Shown here piece after piece: positions 23,448 to 30,893 of a stretch of 64,000 nt of DNA (position 1 is the first letter of the stretch; each line of letters begins with the position of its first letter). The position numbers and the translations under genes were made by a program. The DNA lies in the NCBI GenBank assembly GCA_038744785.1, contig JBCDLX010000026.1:8375-72374 (forward strand), written 5' to 3'. Under the pieces are notes generated by a model. The model did not search any database. It was given only the letters and a program-made list of their open reading frames with translations, and was not told the DNA's origin. Origin of the DNA: Ovoidimarina sp038744785. GTDB taxonomy: Bacteria; Pseudomonadota; Alphaproteobacteria; Rhodobacterales; Rhodobacteraceae.

Positions 23448-24554
23448 CTAGGCGCCCATCCGTGTGGCCGCCTCGGCGTAACCTCCACCGGTTCCATCGA
23501 GGAAATGATAATGCGCGTCCGAGTAAATTGAAGGAACTAAGCAGGTCAGCACGGCCTGATCCTGCTCGCACAGGCCGTAGCGGACAGATTCATGCTCTGC
23601 TTCCAGAAGGTCACGCACGGTTTCGATCTGCTGCGGCGTTAAGCACAGCGTCATTCGAAGCCCGTCCTGTATTTTGCGGTAATCGGTGTTTGCAGAGGTC
23701 TTGATTCGGTAGCGGACGGGGTCGAACGCGCCCAACGGCTTTCGGGTACGATCCAGAATCCAGGCTATGAAAGTGATGCCGTAGATCTTTATTTTCTCGC
23801 CCCAAAGGCTTCCGGTCCCGTGCGCGGCGCGTGCTTCTAGGTCAAGCCCTTGGGGCGGCCATGTAAACCCCGGTCCTTCAACGGGCATGGGCGAGCCCTG
23901 GTTTCCGTTTGCTGCCGCCAAATCCAAAAGTGCCGCCGTGATGCGCTCGGGCACCAGAGTGTGCGTGTCGCGCGCCTCGATGATGATCGAAAGGATGCGG
24001 TGACCCGCCGTCTCCACAGGGGTCCAGCGACAAGACAGGCCCTCTAGGTTCGGGGGCGGAGAGTTTTGGTCTGGCGCAACTCGGAAATCGCCTTGCTTCA
24101 TCAGCGCCTCGGCGTAGGAGGTTCCGCCACCGCAAAAGGCGTAATTGATAATATCATCGGACACCCGGTAGGTCGCCACTTTGACGTCGAATCCATCAGC
24201 GCGCACACGAGCCACCGGTACAATGGCTGTGCGCAGCTCCAACGCCAAGTCGCGTTGCACCCAGGCCGATACTTCGCGCATGGCCTGCCTCACAGCGCTC
24301 AGGTGTTCTGGTGCCACCAAAAGGGCGGATCCATCGCCACCAAACACAAACGGAAAGGGGGCGCCGTCGAGCGCGTTCATCACGGCGGCAATTAACGCGA
24401 CGCCCGCCATGTTGACGGCCTTGTAGCGCCCGGCGGCAGAAGCTTTGCGGGACCCCACAACATCTGTGACCGCGATATGCCAGTCTTCGTGGACCGGGGC
24501 GTAGGCCGCCTCGGTCGCTAAGTCGCGGAATTCGTGCGGAGATGTCTCTGACAT
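23448..24554 (-). CDS. DUF3095 protein with class III cyclase-like N-terminus
   Basis: 368 residues. The N-terminal part reads HIAVTDVVGSRKASAAGRYK and then FVFGGDGSALLVAPE, matching the DUF3095 family. The arrangement of Asp31 in a beta-strand followed by Asp74 in a GGDG hairpin is reminiscent of the metal-binding aspartates of class III nucleotidyl cyclases. This similarity is my inference. The rest of the protein (residues 110-368) has the conserved blocks of the family (YAFCGGGTSYAEALMK, DGLRMTLCLTPQQ). No membrane segment. Function unknown. Confidence 0.72.
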   Translation of the reverse strand: MSETSPHEFRDLATEAAYAPVHEDWHIAVTDVVGSRKASAAGRYKAVNMAGVALIAAVMNALDGAPFPFVFGGDGSALLVAPEHLSAVRQAMREVSAWVQRDLALELRTAIVPVARVRADGFDVKVATYRVSDDIINYAFCGGGTSYAEALMKQGDFRVAPDQNSPPPNLEGLSCRWTPVETAGHRILSIIIEARDTHTLVPERITAALLDLAAANGNQGSPMPVEGPGFTWPPQGLDLEARAAHGTGSLWGEKIKIYGITFIAWILDRTRKPLGAFDPVRYRIKTSANTDYRKIQDGLRMTLCLTPQQIETVRDLLEAEHESVRYGLCEQDQAVLTCLVPSIYSDAHYHFLDGTGGGYAEAATRMGA

Positions 24555-24636
24555 GTCCCGTGATCGTTCCCAAGGGGCGGGGCACCCCGCCTGTCGTTAA
24601 GCACGGTACCACACGCCCGCGCCGACGCCAGCGTAC

Positions 24637-25086
24637 TCAGGCCGCGGTGCCGGGAAGGATCAAGCAGGTTGTGGAGCCGGTTGCGTATAACTTGTCGTCT
24701 TCGGCGCCGGTGATCTCGGCCCGCGCGACCGCCGTCGAACGGCCCCGATGTTGGGTTTCGCCCTGGCAGATGACCTCGACGCCCGCGCGGAGCGCCCGGG
24801 TGATATTAATCTTGAACTCAAGCGTCGTGTACCTCTCGCCGGGGGCCAAGGTCGAATGCACGGCGCACCCAAGCGCACTGTCTAGGATCGTTCCGTACCA
24901 GCCCCCGTGAACAGCGCCCATGGGGTTTAGATGCGCTTCGGTGGCGGTTCCGGAGAAGACGGCAAGCCCGTAAGCCGTCTCGATCAGGCGAAGGTTCATT
25001 GTGATCGCCATGGGCGGCGGCGGAAGGTCGCCGGCCGCCATCGCGCGCAGCTGGTCCAGACCCGACATCGAATGAATATCGTTCAT
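24637..25086 (-). CDS. PaaI-family hotdog thioesterase
   Basis: 149 residues. The hotdog helix and catalytic region NPMGAVHGGWYGTILDSALGCAVHS is the PaaI/YdiI pattern, with the Gly-Gly and downstream Asp that activate water. ERYTTLEFKINITRAL is the following strand. Such enzymes hydrolyse acyl- or aryl-CoA thioesters. It is transcribed alone on the minus strand between DUF3095 and the divergent LprI-type gene; the RBS is poor, and ATG 25068 is an alternative start. Substrate unknown. Confidence 0.8.
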   Translation of the reverse strand: MNDIHSMSGLDQLRAMAAGDLPPPPMAITMNLRLIETAYGLAVFSGTATEAHLNPMGAVHGGWYGTILDSALGCAVHSTLAPGERYTTLEFKINITRALRAGVEVICQGETQHRGRSTAVARAEITGAEDDKLYATGSTTCLILPGTAA

Positions 25087-25230
25087 TCCAAACGGCTAGA
25101 CCATTTCGGGGCAGACCTGAACCACTGCTTTTTCCCGGAAGCGGGCGTTATCTGCCCTGCGCCGCACGCATTGGCGTCAATCCCGATGCGGTGCTAGGGT
25201 TGAGGCGATCTTTACTGAAGGACGTTTCCG

Positions 25231-25836
25231 ATGCGCCTGCTCCCCGCCGTAGCCATTCTTCTTGCCGGACAAGCCATGGCTGATGAAGGCCCGTCCTTTG
25301 ACTGCTCTCGTGCGGCAAGCTCGGCGGAAGAGGCCATCTGCGCTGACCCAGAACTCGCGCGGCTCGACCGTTTGCTTGCAGATCGGTTTGCACAGGCGCT
25401 TGCGGCGGCGCGCGCGTTGGATGTGGGCGCTGCCGAGGCCGAGGCCGATCTGAAAGCCTATCAGCGCGGGTGGATCGGCGGGCGGGACGAGTGCTGGAAA
25501 TCAGATGATCTGTCGGCATGTATCGCAGACGCCTATCTCGACCGCGATGGCGCATTGACAGCGCAATGGATGCTGGAGCCGGCCGGAGAAACAGTGTTCT
25601 GGACCTGCGGCGGGAACCCCGCAAACGAAGTGGTCACGACGTTCTTTGCGACAGAGCGTCCAAGCGTACGCTTTGAGCGGGGCGATACCGTCGACACCGG
25701 GGCGTTGCGCCGCACAGCCTCGGGCGCGCGCTACGAGGGCAGTTTCGGCCGATCAATCTGGATCAAAGGTGACGAAGCGCAGTATCGCGACCCGGATCCC
25801 GACGGGACGGAATGGAGCTGCGTTAAATCAAACTAG
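25231..25836 (+). CDS. Exported LprI-MliC two-domain lysozyme inhibitor-like protein
   Basis: 201 residues with a signal peptide (MRLLPAVAILLAGQAMA). Residues about 22-110 resemble the LprI (DUF1311) domain: PSFDCSRAASSAEEAIC, then ELARLDRLLADRF and a C-terminal Cys pair (DECW, LSACIADAY). Residues about 115-200 resemble MliC, the membrane-bound inhibitor of c-type lysozyme: VFWTCGGNPANEV, a run of beta-strands and the final Cys (WSCVKSN). Both domains are known as lysozyme-inhibitor folds, so the protein likely protects periplasmic peptidoglycan from host or predator lysozymes. Its stop is 7 bases from the convergent metF stop. Confidence 0.75.
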   Translation: MRLLPAVAILLAGQAMADEGPSFDCSRAASSAEEAICADPELARLDRLLADRFAQALAAARALDVGAAEAEADLKAYQRGWIGGRDECWKSDDLSACIADAYLDRDGALTAQWMLEPAGETVFWTCGGNPANEVVTTFFATERPSVRFERGDTVDTGALRRTASGARYEGSFGRSIWIKGDEAQYRDPDPDGTEWSCVKSN

Positions 25837-25843
25837 CGTCGCT

Positions 25844-26704
25844 TTAGGCGACCTTCTCGAGCGAGACTTCCGGCGCAAGCCCAAGCGCGTGCACGACCTC
25901 GCGCGTCAGATTGGGCTTGTTTAGCGTGTAGAAATGCAGGTTCTCGACGCCTTCTTCGATCAGCCGCGTGCAAAGCGTCGTGCACTGGACCACTGAGTAA
26001 AGTTCTTCTCGCCCGTCACGCGCCGCGGTTTCAAACTCTGCATCGATGCGGGGGGGCACCGGCGCACCGCAGCGCGCGGCGAAGCGCTTCACCCCTGCCC
26101 AGTTCTCGATGGGCAGAATTCCTGGAATGATCGGCGCGTCGATGCCAGCGGCTGCGCATGCATCCCGAAAGCGCAGGAACGTCTCGGCTTCGAAGAAGAA
26201 TTGCGTGATGGCGGACGACGCGCCCGCATCCAGCTTGCGCTTCAGCCAATCGATGTTCTGCGCCGCGCTGTCCGCTTCTGGATGCGGGTCCGGATAGGCC
26301 CCGACCCGAATGTTGAATTTGCCGGTGGCGGCGAGCGCTTCGACAAGCTCGATGGAATTGGCAAAGCCATCGCGGTGCGGCTGGAACGCGCCCTCACCCT
26401 TGGGCGGGTCACCCCGAAGCGCGACAATATCGGTCACGCCCGCGGCCGCGTACTGGTCTGCAATCGCCAGGGTTTCGGCGCGGGTGGCATTCACGCATGT
26501 CAAGTGCGCGGCGACGTTCAGCCCATAATGCTTGGCGATCGTGCCGACGGCGTCATGCGTCAGGTCTCGCGTCGTCCCACCCGCGCCATAGGTCACCGAG
26601 ACGAAACCAGGCTCCAGCGGGGCCAGCGTGCGCACCGTGTCCCAAAGCCGAAATGACCCATCAAGCGATTGCGGCGGGAAGAATTCGAAACTGATGCGGG
26701 TCAT
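25844..26704 (-). CDS. metF: 5,10-Methylenetetrahydrofolate reductase
   Basis: 286 residues, the length of bacterial MetF. FAD TIM-barrel enzyme reducing 5,10-methylene-THF to 5-methyl-THF for methionine synthesis. Motifs: SFEFFPP at the N-terminus with the catalytic Glu, VTYGAGG, HLTCVNATR, ALRGDPPKG, and QFFFEAETF. Its promoter region is shared with the divergent metR-type regulator and carries a MetR-box. Confidence 0.95.
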   Translation of the reverse strand: MTRISFEFFPPQSLDGSFRLWDTVRTLAPLEPGFVSVTYGAGGTTRDLTHDAVGTIAKHYGLNVAAHLTCVNATRAETLAIADQYAAAGVTDIVALRGDPPKGEGAFQPHRDGFANSIELVEALAATGKFNIRVGAYPDPHPEADSAAQNIDWLKRKLDAGASSAITQFFFEAETFLRFRDACAAAGIDAPIIPGILPIENWAGVKRFAARCGAPVPPRIDAEFETAARDGREELYSVVQCTTLCTRLIEEGVENLHFYTLNKPNLTREVVHALGLAPEVSLEKVA

Positions 26705-26752
26705 GGCTCTGATCTCCGGTAAGGTTGAGCGCTTGTCCCACAGCCCGGGTTG

Positions 26753-26765
26753 TGAGACAAATTCA
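26753..26765. promoter_or_regulatory. MetR box between metF and metR
   Basis: TGAG-N5-TTCA at 26753-26765 matches the MetR operator TGAA-N5-TTCA in seven of eight positions. It lies 48 bases from the metF start and 28 bases from the metR start, the right place to control both divergent genes. A second half-like site (TCATGAG, 26781-26787) is nearby. Confidence 0.6.
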
Positions 26766-26793
26766 TAATCCTCACAATTATCATGAGCCGGAC

Positions 26794-27705
26794 ATGCATA
26801 TAGAGTTCCGCCACCTCCGCACCATCAAGGCAATCCACGAAGCGGGCGGTCTGGCGCGCGCGGCCGATCAGCTTCACATCACCCAATCTGCGCTTAGTCA
26901 TCAGGTGAAGGGTCTTGAAGATCAGGCGGGCGTCGAATTGTTCGTGCGCCGCTCGAAACCATTGAAGCTTTCAGCGGCAGGCAAACGTCTGTTGACCCTT
27001 GCCGAGAAGGTTTTGCCTGAGGTCGAGGCACTTGAAGCCGATTTCAAGGGCCTTGTTTCGGGCCGGACGGGCCGGCTTCACATCGCCATCGAGTGCCACG
27101 CTTGCTTCGAATGGCTTTTTCCCGTTCTTGAGCAGTTCCGCCAGGCTTGGCCGGATGTCGATGTCGATATCCGCCCGGGCCTTGCCTTCGACGCGTTGCC
27201 CGCTCTCGGACGCGAGGAGGTTGACCTTGTGGTTTCGTCGGACCCTGAAGAGATCGAGGACGTGGATTTTACCGCGCTCTTTGACTACGAGCCGGTGTTC
27301 GTTGCGTCGTCTCAGCATCCGCTCGCCCAAAAACCCTTCGTGGAAGCCGCCGATTTTCGGGGTCAAACTCTGATCACCTATCCGGTGGATCGGGCGCGGC
27401 TTGATGTATTCAGTCAGCTTCTGACGCCGGCCAAGGTCGAACCCGCGTCGGTTCGGCAGGTTGAGTTGACGGCCGTCATTCTGCTTCTTGTGGCATCGAA
27501 TCGCGGTGTCGCTGTCCTTCCCGACTGGGTGGTCCGCGAAGTGCGTTACAATTCCGACTACGTGACCCGCCCGATTACCGAAGCCGGGGTGACACGCCGT
27601 CTTTACGCCGCGACCCGCAGCGACGACACGACGAAACCGTTCATGGCGCACCTTCTTCGGCTCGCGCGGACAGAGCCCTTGAAGCTTCAACGCCCCGTGG
27701 ACTGA
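26794..27705 (+). CDS. metR: LysR-family regulator MetR
   Basis: 303 residues from ATG 26794 (MHIEFRHLRTIKAIHEAGGLARAAD cut here to show the HTH start). The N-terminal 60 residues are a LysR winged HTH with LHITQSALSHQVKGLE; the rest is the substrate-binding domain. The sequence, together with its divergent placement to metF and the MetR box, identifies a MetR-type activator that uses homocysteine as co-effector in known members. The frame is open upstream but no start codon there has an RBS. Confidence 0.88.
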   Translation: MHIEFRHLRTIKAIHEAGGLARAADQLHITQSALSHQVKGLEDQAGVELFVRRSKPLKLSAAGKRLLTLAEKVLPEVEALEADFKGLVSGRTGRLHIAIECHACFEWLFPVLEQFRQAWPDVDVDIRPGLAFDALPALGREEVDLVVSSDPEEIEDVDFTALFDYEPVFVASSQHPLAQKPFVEAADFRGQTLITYPVDRARLDVFSQLLTPAKVEPASVRQVELTAVILLLVASNRGVAVLPDWVVREVRYNSDYVTRPITEAGVTRRLYAATRSDDTTKPFMAHLLRLARTEPLKLQRPVD

Positions 27706-27786
27706 CCCGTCGCCCCAGGGGCCTTGTTGTCGGGCGCGCACCGGCCTATACGCGCGGCCTGATCACCCGACCACAAGGACTGCGCG

Positions 27787-28572
27787 ATGCAGGGTTCTGC
27801 AAACCTTAACATTATGATGAAAGCGGCGCGCAAGGCGGCGCGCGGCCTGGTCAAGGATTTCCGCGAAGTCGAGAACCTTCAGGTGTCGTCCAAAGGCGCA
27901 GGCGATTTTGTAAGCCGGGCAGACATTGCGGCCGAGCAGTCGATCCGGGAAGACCTTATGGGAACTCGGCCCAATTATGGCTGGATCGCAGAGGAGAGCG
28001 ATGCTGTCGAGGGCAAGGACCCGACGCGCCGTTGGATCGTCGATCCCTTGGACGGAACCACCAACTTCCTTCACGGAATGCCGCATTGGAGCATCTCGAT
28101 TGCGCTGGAATTCAAGGGCGAAATCGTTGCGGGCGTTGTCTACGATCCAGCCAAGGACGAGATGTTCATGGCCGAGAAGGGGCAGGGCGCCTGGATGAAC
28201 GATCAACGGCTGCGGGTGTCTGACCGGTCGCGAATGATCGAATGTGTCTTTGCCGGTGGCGTTCCGTTCGGCGGGCGGCCCGGCCTTCCAGAGACGCTAC
28301 AGGACCTTGCGCGTTTGATGCCGACGTGTGCAGGGGTGCGGCGCTGGGGCTCTGCAGCGCTTGATTTGGCCTATGTGGCGGCGGGCCGGTTTGACGGGTA
28401 CTGGGAACGTGGTGTCAGTATCTGGGATGTTGCCGCCGGGTCGCTAATCGTTCGCGAGGCCGGTGGATTCGTGGAAGCGATCGATCCCGACCATCGGATC
28501 GGCGAGGGAAGCATCATCGCCGGGAACGCGTCGATCTATGAGAGCTTTGCCAAGGTGATCCGGTCCGCTTGA
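27787..28572 (+). CDS. Inositol monophosphatase-family phosphatase (SuhB-like)
   Basis: 261 residues, RBS AAGGA. Li-sensitive Mg-dependent phosphatase motifs are all present: GDFVSRADIAAE, the Glu pair in WIAEESD, the WIVDPLDGTTNFLHG metal site and GVSIWDVAAGSLIVREAGG near the end. Substrate may be myo-inositol phosphate, fructose-1,6-bisphosphate or, as for SuhB, it may act on rRNA maturation. The 3' end overlaps the convergent rhomboid gene by 59 bases. Confidence 0.88.
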   Translation: MQGSANLNIMMKAARKAARGLVKDFREVENLQVSSKGAGDFVSRADIAAEQSIREDLMGTRPNYGWIAEESDAVEGKDPTRRWIVDPLDGTTNFLHGMPHWSISIALEFKGEIVAGVVYDPAKDEMFMAEKGQGAWMNDQRLRVSDRSRMIECVFAGGVPFGGRPGLPETLQDLARLMPTCAGVRRWGSAALDLAYVAAGRFDGYWERGVSIWDVAAGSLIVREAGGFVEAIDPDHRIGEGSIIAGNASIYESFAKVIRSA

Positions 28573-29308
28573 TCCGGTGCCGGGCGCCGGTTCTGGGAAT
28601 ATCGGTGCGTTGAAACCGGTACCGGGCTTCGGGATGGGGCGGGTGGCCTTCGGTCCGGTTCCAATATTCGGGCCCGCCACGCCGAAGCCAAAGCGGCACG
28701 GCTAGCATCAGGCCCACCAAAAATCCGCCCGCATGCGCCCAATAGGCGACGCCCCCGCCCTCTGTCGGGGTTGAAACCCCCGAGAAAAGCTGAAGTGCAA
28801 ACCAAGCACCCAGAACCAGCCAGGCCGGGACGGGAATGATCCTGAAAATCACGATGAGGATCAGCAGAATATCGACGCGCGCCTTTGGAAACAGCAAGAG
28901 ATAACCCCCCATGACACCTGCGATGGCACCCGATGCGCCGACCATTGGCACGCCGGATCCGGGATCGGCGGTCACTTGGGCGAACGCCGCCCCAAGACCG
29001 CTTGCAATGTAGAACCCCAGAAATCCCAGATGGCCCATTTCGTCTTCAAGGTTGTCGCCGAAGATCCACAAAAACAGCATGTTGCCCGCCAGATGCATCA
29101 GGCCGCCATGCAAAAACATGGATGTGACGAAGGTTTCCGGCGCCAGCCGAAGCGGCACAAGCCCCCACGTCCCGAAAAAGGATGCGAGCGCGCGCGGATC
29201 AGAAAACAAGCCCCAGTAGCTTGCAAAGATTAGCACGTTCGCTGCGATCAGCGCCCATGTGACATACGGGGTTCGCGTTGACGGATTGTGATCGCGCAGT
29301 GGGAACAT
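28514..29308 (-). CDS. Rhomboid-family intramembrane serine protease
   Basis: 264 residues. Six hydrophobic segments; the catalytic Ser lies in GASGAIAG and the His in YWAHAGGFLVG, the dyad of active rhomboids; HGGLMHLAGNMLFL is the conserved L1/TM2 region. It would cleave transmembrane helices in the inner membrane. The last about 45 residues (RTEGHPPHPEARYRFQRT and onward) are a basic, low-complexity tail that reads through the 3' end of the convergent phosphatase gene and is likely an extension gained from that overlap. Confidence 0.88.
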   Translation of the reverse strand: MFPLRDHNPSTRTPYVTWALIAANVLIFASYWGLFSDPRALASFFGTWGLVPLRLAPETFVTSMFLHGGLMHLAGNMLFLWIFGDNLEDEMGHLGFLGFYIASGLGAAFAQVTADPGSGVPMVGASGAIAGVMGGYLLLFPKARVDILLILIVIFRIIPVPAWLVLGAWFALQLFSGVSTPTEGGGVAYWAHAGGFLVGLMLAVPLWLRRGGPEYWNRTEGHPPHPEARYRFQRTDIPRTGARHRIKRTGSPWQSSHRSTRSRR

Positions 29309-29414
29309 GCGCCTTAGCTGGGGGCAGGCGGTGTCGGCGTCAAGCGTCCACTCTCGCCCGAACGTGATGGCGTCGTTCTTGACAGGCGTGCGTCCCGCGC
29401 TTGTTCATAGGCGC

Positions 29415-29963
29415 ATGAGACCGCTTGTCCTCGCTACTATCTTGGCGCCCGCCCTTGCCGTTCCCGCAGTCGCCGCATGCCCGCCGCTTCCGGATCGAAC
29501 GGCAGAACTTGCGGATCTTTTCGATGCAGCGCGGGCGGCCCCGAACGAGGCCGCGGGACAAATCCTGTCGCGACAGATGTGGGCGATCTGGACCGCGCCG
29601 CCGGATGAGGCGGCAGGAGCGCTTCTTAATCGCGGCGCAACCGCATTGCGGGTCTCAGATTTTCTGGCCGCGATCGCGACTTTCGACCGGTTGGTCGCGT
29701 ACTGCCCGGACTGGGCAGAGGGTTATAACCAGCGGGCCTTTGCCTACTTTCTTAGTGGCCAATACCCCAAGGCGCGCGATGATCTGGAAAAGGTTGTAGA
29801 GATAAATCCCGATCATGTGGGTGCATTGACTGGGCTTGCCCTTACGATGACGGCTCTTGGCGACGAGGACGCCGCGCAGACATGGCTTCGCCGCGCATTG
29901 GACCTGAACCCTTGGGTGCCGGAGCGCCATATGCTGAAAGAGCCACCCGGTCAGGAGCTTTAG
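29415..29963 (+). CDS. Exported TPR protein
   Basis: 182 residues from ATG 29415; the signal peptide MRPLVLATILAPALAVPAVAA fixes this start although the frame is open further upstream. The mature part has an N-terminal helix region (RTAELADLFDAARAAPNEAAGQ) and about three tetratricopeptide repeats, for example GYNQRAFAYFLSGQYPKARDD and ALTGLALTMTALGDEDAA. TPRs mediate protein contacts; the partner in the periplasm is unknown. Divergent from the rhomboid gene. Confidence 0.78.
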   Translation: MRPLVLATILAPALAVPAVAACPPLPDRTAELADLFDAARAAPNEAAGQILSRQMWAIWTAPPDEAAGALLNRGATALRVSDFLAAIATFDRLVAYCPDWAEGYNQRAFAYFLSGQYPKARDDLEKVVEINPDHVGALTGLALTMTALGDEDAAQTWLRRALDLNPWVPERHMLKEPPGQEL

Positions 29964-30076
29964 ACCCGCCAACTGATCGTACGTGCACGACACCGAGGCA
30001 CTAAGTGCAGATCGTTGCTGACAACGTCATCCAATGCCGTTGCGGCCCATTGCGACGACGCTTATGCAGTCCAGAG

Positions 30077-30162
30077 GCCCGCGTGGTGGAATGGTAGACA
30101 CAGGGGACTTAAAATCCCCAGGCGGAAACGCCGTGCCGGTTCGAGTCCGGCCGCGGGTACCA
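30077..30162 (+). tRNA. tRNA-Leu (anticodon TAA)
   Basis: An 86-base class II tRNA with encoded CCA. Acceptor strands GCCCGCG (30077-30083) and CGCGGGT (30152-30158) pair, including the G1-U72 wobble also known from E. coli tRNA-Leu(UAA). The anticodon stem GGGGA/TCCCC flanks the loop CTTAAAA with TAA at 30110-30112. A variable arm (AGGCGGAAACGCCG) and T-arm with GGTTCGAGTCC follow. It reads UUA and, by wobble, UUG codons. Confidence 0.95.
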
Positions 30163-30173
30163 ATTTAAGCGAC

Positions 30174-30893
30174 TTAAGTTTCGGGATCGAAGATGTAGCC
30201 GATCCCGCGAACGGTTCGGATAATCGCGGGCTTCTGGGGGTTCTTCTCGATCTTTCTACGCAGCCGCGAGATCCGGATATCGATCGACCGGTCGAAGGGA
30301 TCCCAGGACCGGTCATGGGCTTGTTCCAGAATTTGGTCACGGTTTAGGACGCGGGATTTGTTCTCGGCAAAAAGCTTCAGCAATCGAAACTCCATTGCCG
30401 TCAGCGGAACATCTTCGCCGTCCGCCGAAAACAGTTTGGTCGACTCCATATCAAGCGTGAAATCGCCGAATTTTGCTGTGCTGCCGCCAGACTTAGTTTT
30501 TGCTGCCGGTGTTGGACCCGCCCGGCGGCGCAGGACCGCTTTCAGACGCGCTTCAAGTTCGCGCAAATCGACAGGTTTTCCAAGGTAGTCGTCGGCTCCC
30601 ATCTCAAGCCCTACAATACGGTCGATGGTTTCACCAGCGGCCGTCAGCATGACGACGGGCAGATCGCTTTCGCTGCGGATCCCGCGCAGGGCGGACAGCC
30701 CGTCTTCGCCCGGCATGTTGATGTCAAGGACCACAATATCGGGCGCCGCCTCTTTGATTTCGGAGCGCAGCTCCGATGCATCCGCAGCCAAGCGCACCGT
30801 GAAGCCACGCTTTTGAAGGTATTCCTGCAACATTTCACGCAGGTCGCGTTCGTCGTCGCAGATCAGAACCGAACCGTTGCCGGAGTGTGTCAT
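30174..30893 (-). CDS. OmpR-family response regulator
   Basis: 239 residues. Receiver domain 1-125 with acidic pocket (ICDDERD), phospho-Asp in VVLDINMPGEDG, Thr in VMLTAAGE and Lys in LGKPVD. The winged-helix Trans_Reg_C domain covers residues about 145-237 (LTAMEFRLLKLFAENKSRVLNRDQI, RTVRGIGYIF). Its start overlaps the stop of the upstream hybrid kinase (ATGA), so it is co-translated with it and probably its phosphoacceptor. It may also receive phosphate from the paralogous kinase at 35580. Confidence 0.92.
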   Translation of the reverse strand: MTHSGNGSVLICDDERDLREMLQEYLQKRGFTVRLAADASELRSEIKEAAPDIVVLDINMPGEDGLSALRGIRSESDLPVVMLTAAGETIDRIVGLEMGADDYLGKPVDLRELEARLKAVLRRRAGPTPAAKTKSGGSTAKFGDFTLDMESTKLFSADGEDVPLTAMEFRLLKLFAENKSRVLNRDQILEQAHDRSWDPFDRSIDIRISRLRRKIEKNPQKPAIIRTVRGIGYIFDPET

